48,768 bases of DNA from a bacterium (GTDB taxonomy: Bacteria > Patescibacteriota > Minisyncoccia > Phycocordibacterales > UBA6065). Position 1 is the first letter of the stretch, and each line of letters opens with the position of its first letter. The notes beneath the pieces are model-generated. The model did no database searches and was not told the DNA's origin. It saw only the letters and a program-made list of their open reading frames with translations. The position numbers and the translations under genes are program-made. Of the stretch, positions 46,958 to 48,768 are shown piece by piece. The DNA lies in contig JAUXUT010000149.1 of the NCBI GenBank assembly GCA_030680695.1, forward strand, positions 421,000 through 469,767. The letters are read 5' to 3'.

Positions 46958-48768
46958 TTATAACTCGGCCTGTATCTGCCGAATATACTGATCCGCTTGT
47001 GGCTTGTACTCTGGAAATAGCACGCCCATTTCGCGGAAAGTCCCAATTGCCATAGCCTTGTCGCCAGATTGATAATACGCGACAGCAAGATCTTGACGTG
47101 CCTGTATATCATTCGGATTTGCGTCAATGCGAGACTGAAGTATCTGCATGACATTGCCCCACTTATTAAGTCTGGCATATGTCTGTATGAACAAGTCAGA
47201 ATTCATTGCCATGCCCAGTGATTGAAGGAGGGCTCTGGCCTCGGCGTCTTTACCTGAATAGAGCATCGATGCCGCATAATATTCAGCTGAAACAGTATTG
47301 TTGGTATCAAGCTCATAAGCGGTCTTGAACTGCGCCTCTGCCTCTGCGAATCTACCCTGACGGATGTATTCGGCACCCAAGAGGAAATACATCGTCTGTT
47401 TTCCTGGTGAAAGCTCTATGGTGTTTTTAAAATGTTCTTCTGCCTTATCAGACACCCCGTAGGTCGCATAGAAGCTGCCAGCGAAGAGTTCGTATCGTGC
47501 ATCACCAGGCATACGTTCGAGACGATCCTCAACGGCGTCGCGCACCATCTTGTAGTATTTCTGTTTGGTTTCGATTGGTGCGTTCGAAGCGTTCACCGCA
47601 GCAGCGCTTTCAACCATTCGTTCAATGGTCTCGCCGTTCCCCACAGTGCCGTATGAAAGGGCCTTTCCGTAATGAGTCATGACAGCCTCAACAGAAATAG
47701 GTTGAGTATTGATAGCCCTCAGCGAATCTAGAAGAGATTGTGATGCATTATACGGACGCATGACAAATAAATAGAGAGAGCCAATGAGAGCTGCTCCGAT
47801 AAGTATTGCTGCGACCCGGGCGTCTGCCCCATCAAACTCCTCTTTATCTGGCGCAACCGGCTTCACAAGGCGCGTACCTCCAAAATGAATGTATGCGAGC
47901 ACCGAAGCGAACATGAGGTAACTCACCGTATTGTCGAACACAAACATGTTATTGAATAAATAACCAGCGAGAAGGCCGGTAAGAAGACTCTTCTCAACGA
48001 AAGTCGTCTGAGATGAACGCCTCCAAAGAACCCAGAGCGCGAATCCAAAGAGCGACAGATATCCTACAAAGCCAAGAGCGCCCGCAGCGACGAGCCAGTC
48101 AAGCGGCGCATTGTGAGCACGATCGAACCACTGTTCCTGACCGAAAAGTTTCGGGTGGTAACGTTCGTTAAATACATAATTAAAGTTCTCTTGACCCCAT
48201 CCCAAGATTGGTCTTTCCTTCCATCCTTCAATCGCCATCGGCCACGTGTAATATCGAGCCTGATTCTGAGCATCAGAAAAACTCAATGTCGCGAATCGAT
48301 TGAGTGTGTTGCTCTGTTTTATGAAATCAGCATCTCGCACAGCGATAAAGCCGAGGACGAGTACAACAACAGCTCCCACGATTGATCCAGCCACAATACG
48401 TTTGATGCGTTCTCCTTTATCAAACAATGCGATAATCAGCGCACTCACAAACAAACCGCCAAGGAGACCGAGCATCGCGCCTCGAGTACCAGTGTTAAAT
48501 AGAATAATGAAGTTGAGGAAAGCAAGAATCGCGAACAAGTAACGTTTCCAAGGAGCGCGATCTTTGTACGCGAGAATAAGAGCAATAAATATGCTGAAAA
48601 GCATATAAACTGCAAGATACGTTGCGTTGCCGAGAGTTCCATCGAGACGCGCACCGCCAGACGATGCTGAAACCCAACCCCACATCTGGAACAGTGCGTA
48701 TATCGTAACGAGCGCGCTCGCGACCATGGACGTTTCAAGGAACCTCTTCCAAATCCTTTCAGTGGTAA
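46958..48768 (-). CDS. O-antigen ligase-like membrane protein with TPR repeats (5' end runs off window)
   Basis: GWGQENFNYVFNERYHPKLFGQEQWFDRAHNAPLDWLVAAGALG (Wzy/WaaL-like), C-terminal TPRs. Frame stays open upstream of ATG 48727 (RFLETS-M) to the window edge. Confidence 0.85.
   Translation of the reverse strand, partial: TTERIWKRFLETSMVASALVTIYALFQMWGWVSASSGGARLDGTLGNATYLAVYMLFSIFIALILAYKDRAPWKRYLFAILAFLNFIILFNTGTRGAMLGLLGGLFVSALIIALFDKGERIKRIVAGSIVGAVVVLVLGFIAVRDADFIKQSNTLNRFATLSFSDAQNQARYYTWPMAIEGWKERPILGWGQENFNYVFNERYHPKLFGQEQWFDRAHNAPLDWLVAAGALGFVGYLSLFGFALWVLWRRSSQTTFVEKSLLTGLLAGYLFNNMFVFDNTVSYLMFASVLAYIHFGGTRLVKPVAPDKEEFDGADARVAAILIGAALIGSLYLFVMRPYNASQSLLDSLRAINTQPISVEAVMTHYGKALSYGTVGNGETIERMVESAAAVNASNAPIETKQKYYKMVRDAVEDRLERMPGDARYELFAGSFYATYGVSDKAEEHFKNTIELSPGKQTMYFLLGAEYIRQGRFAEAEAQFKTAYELDTNNTVSAEYYAASMLYSGKDAEARALLQSLGMAMNSDLFIQTYARLNKWGNVMQILQSRIDANPNDIQARQDLAVAYYQSGDKAMAIGTFREMGVLFPEYKPQADQYIRQIQAEL

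Overview
The window looks like a chromosomal segment of a Patescibacteria/CPR-type (Parcubacteria-like) bacterium; this is inferred from gene content and protein style. It has compact housekeeping genes: tlyA-like, typA, truB, lepA, murJ, nrdA/nrdB, gatB, obg, eno, secA, murB, plus rnpB and a tRNA-Arg(CCU). The main find, at about 36.4-39.0 kb between gatB and obg, is a complete diversity-generating retroelement (DGR). It has a DGR-type reverse transcriptase (-), an Avd-like four-helix protein (+), a template repeat TR (37764-37876), and a variable repeat VR (38120-38232) at the 3' end of a 239-aa target gene. I aligned TR and VR by hand: 113 bp with 16 mismatches, all at TR adenines (sense = minus strand), changing 11 codons, 10 of them Asn. 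Unusual points: (i) a C7 homopolymer at 37364-37370 where one extra base would restore plausible N-termini of both RT and Avd; (ii) avd lies antisense in the TR-RT spacer; (iii) the RT stop overlaps the gatB start; (iv) a 16-bp hairpin follows VR and overlaps a candidate TR promoter; (v) the target gene has a consensus promoter and a leader with a 19-bp inverted repeat. A second accessory region (about 16.9-22.9 kb) carries a copper-oxidase/NirK-like operon with a CsoR/RcnR-family regulator, next to a serine recombinase lacking its catalytic domain at the tRNA-Arg gene. No CRISPR array was seen. No database search was possible; product calls are from motif recognition.
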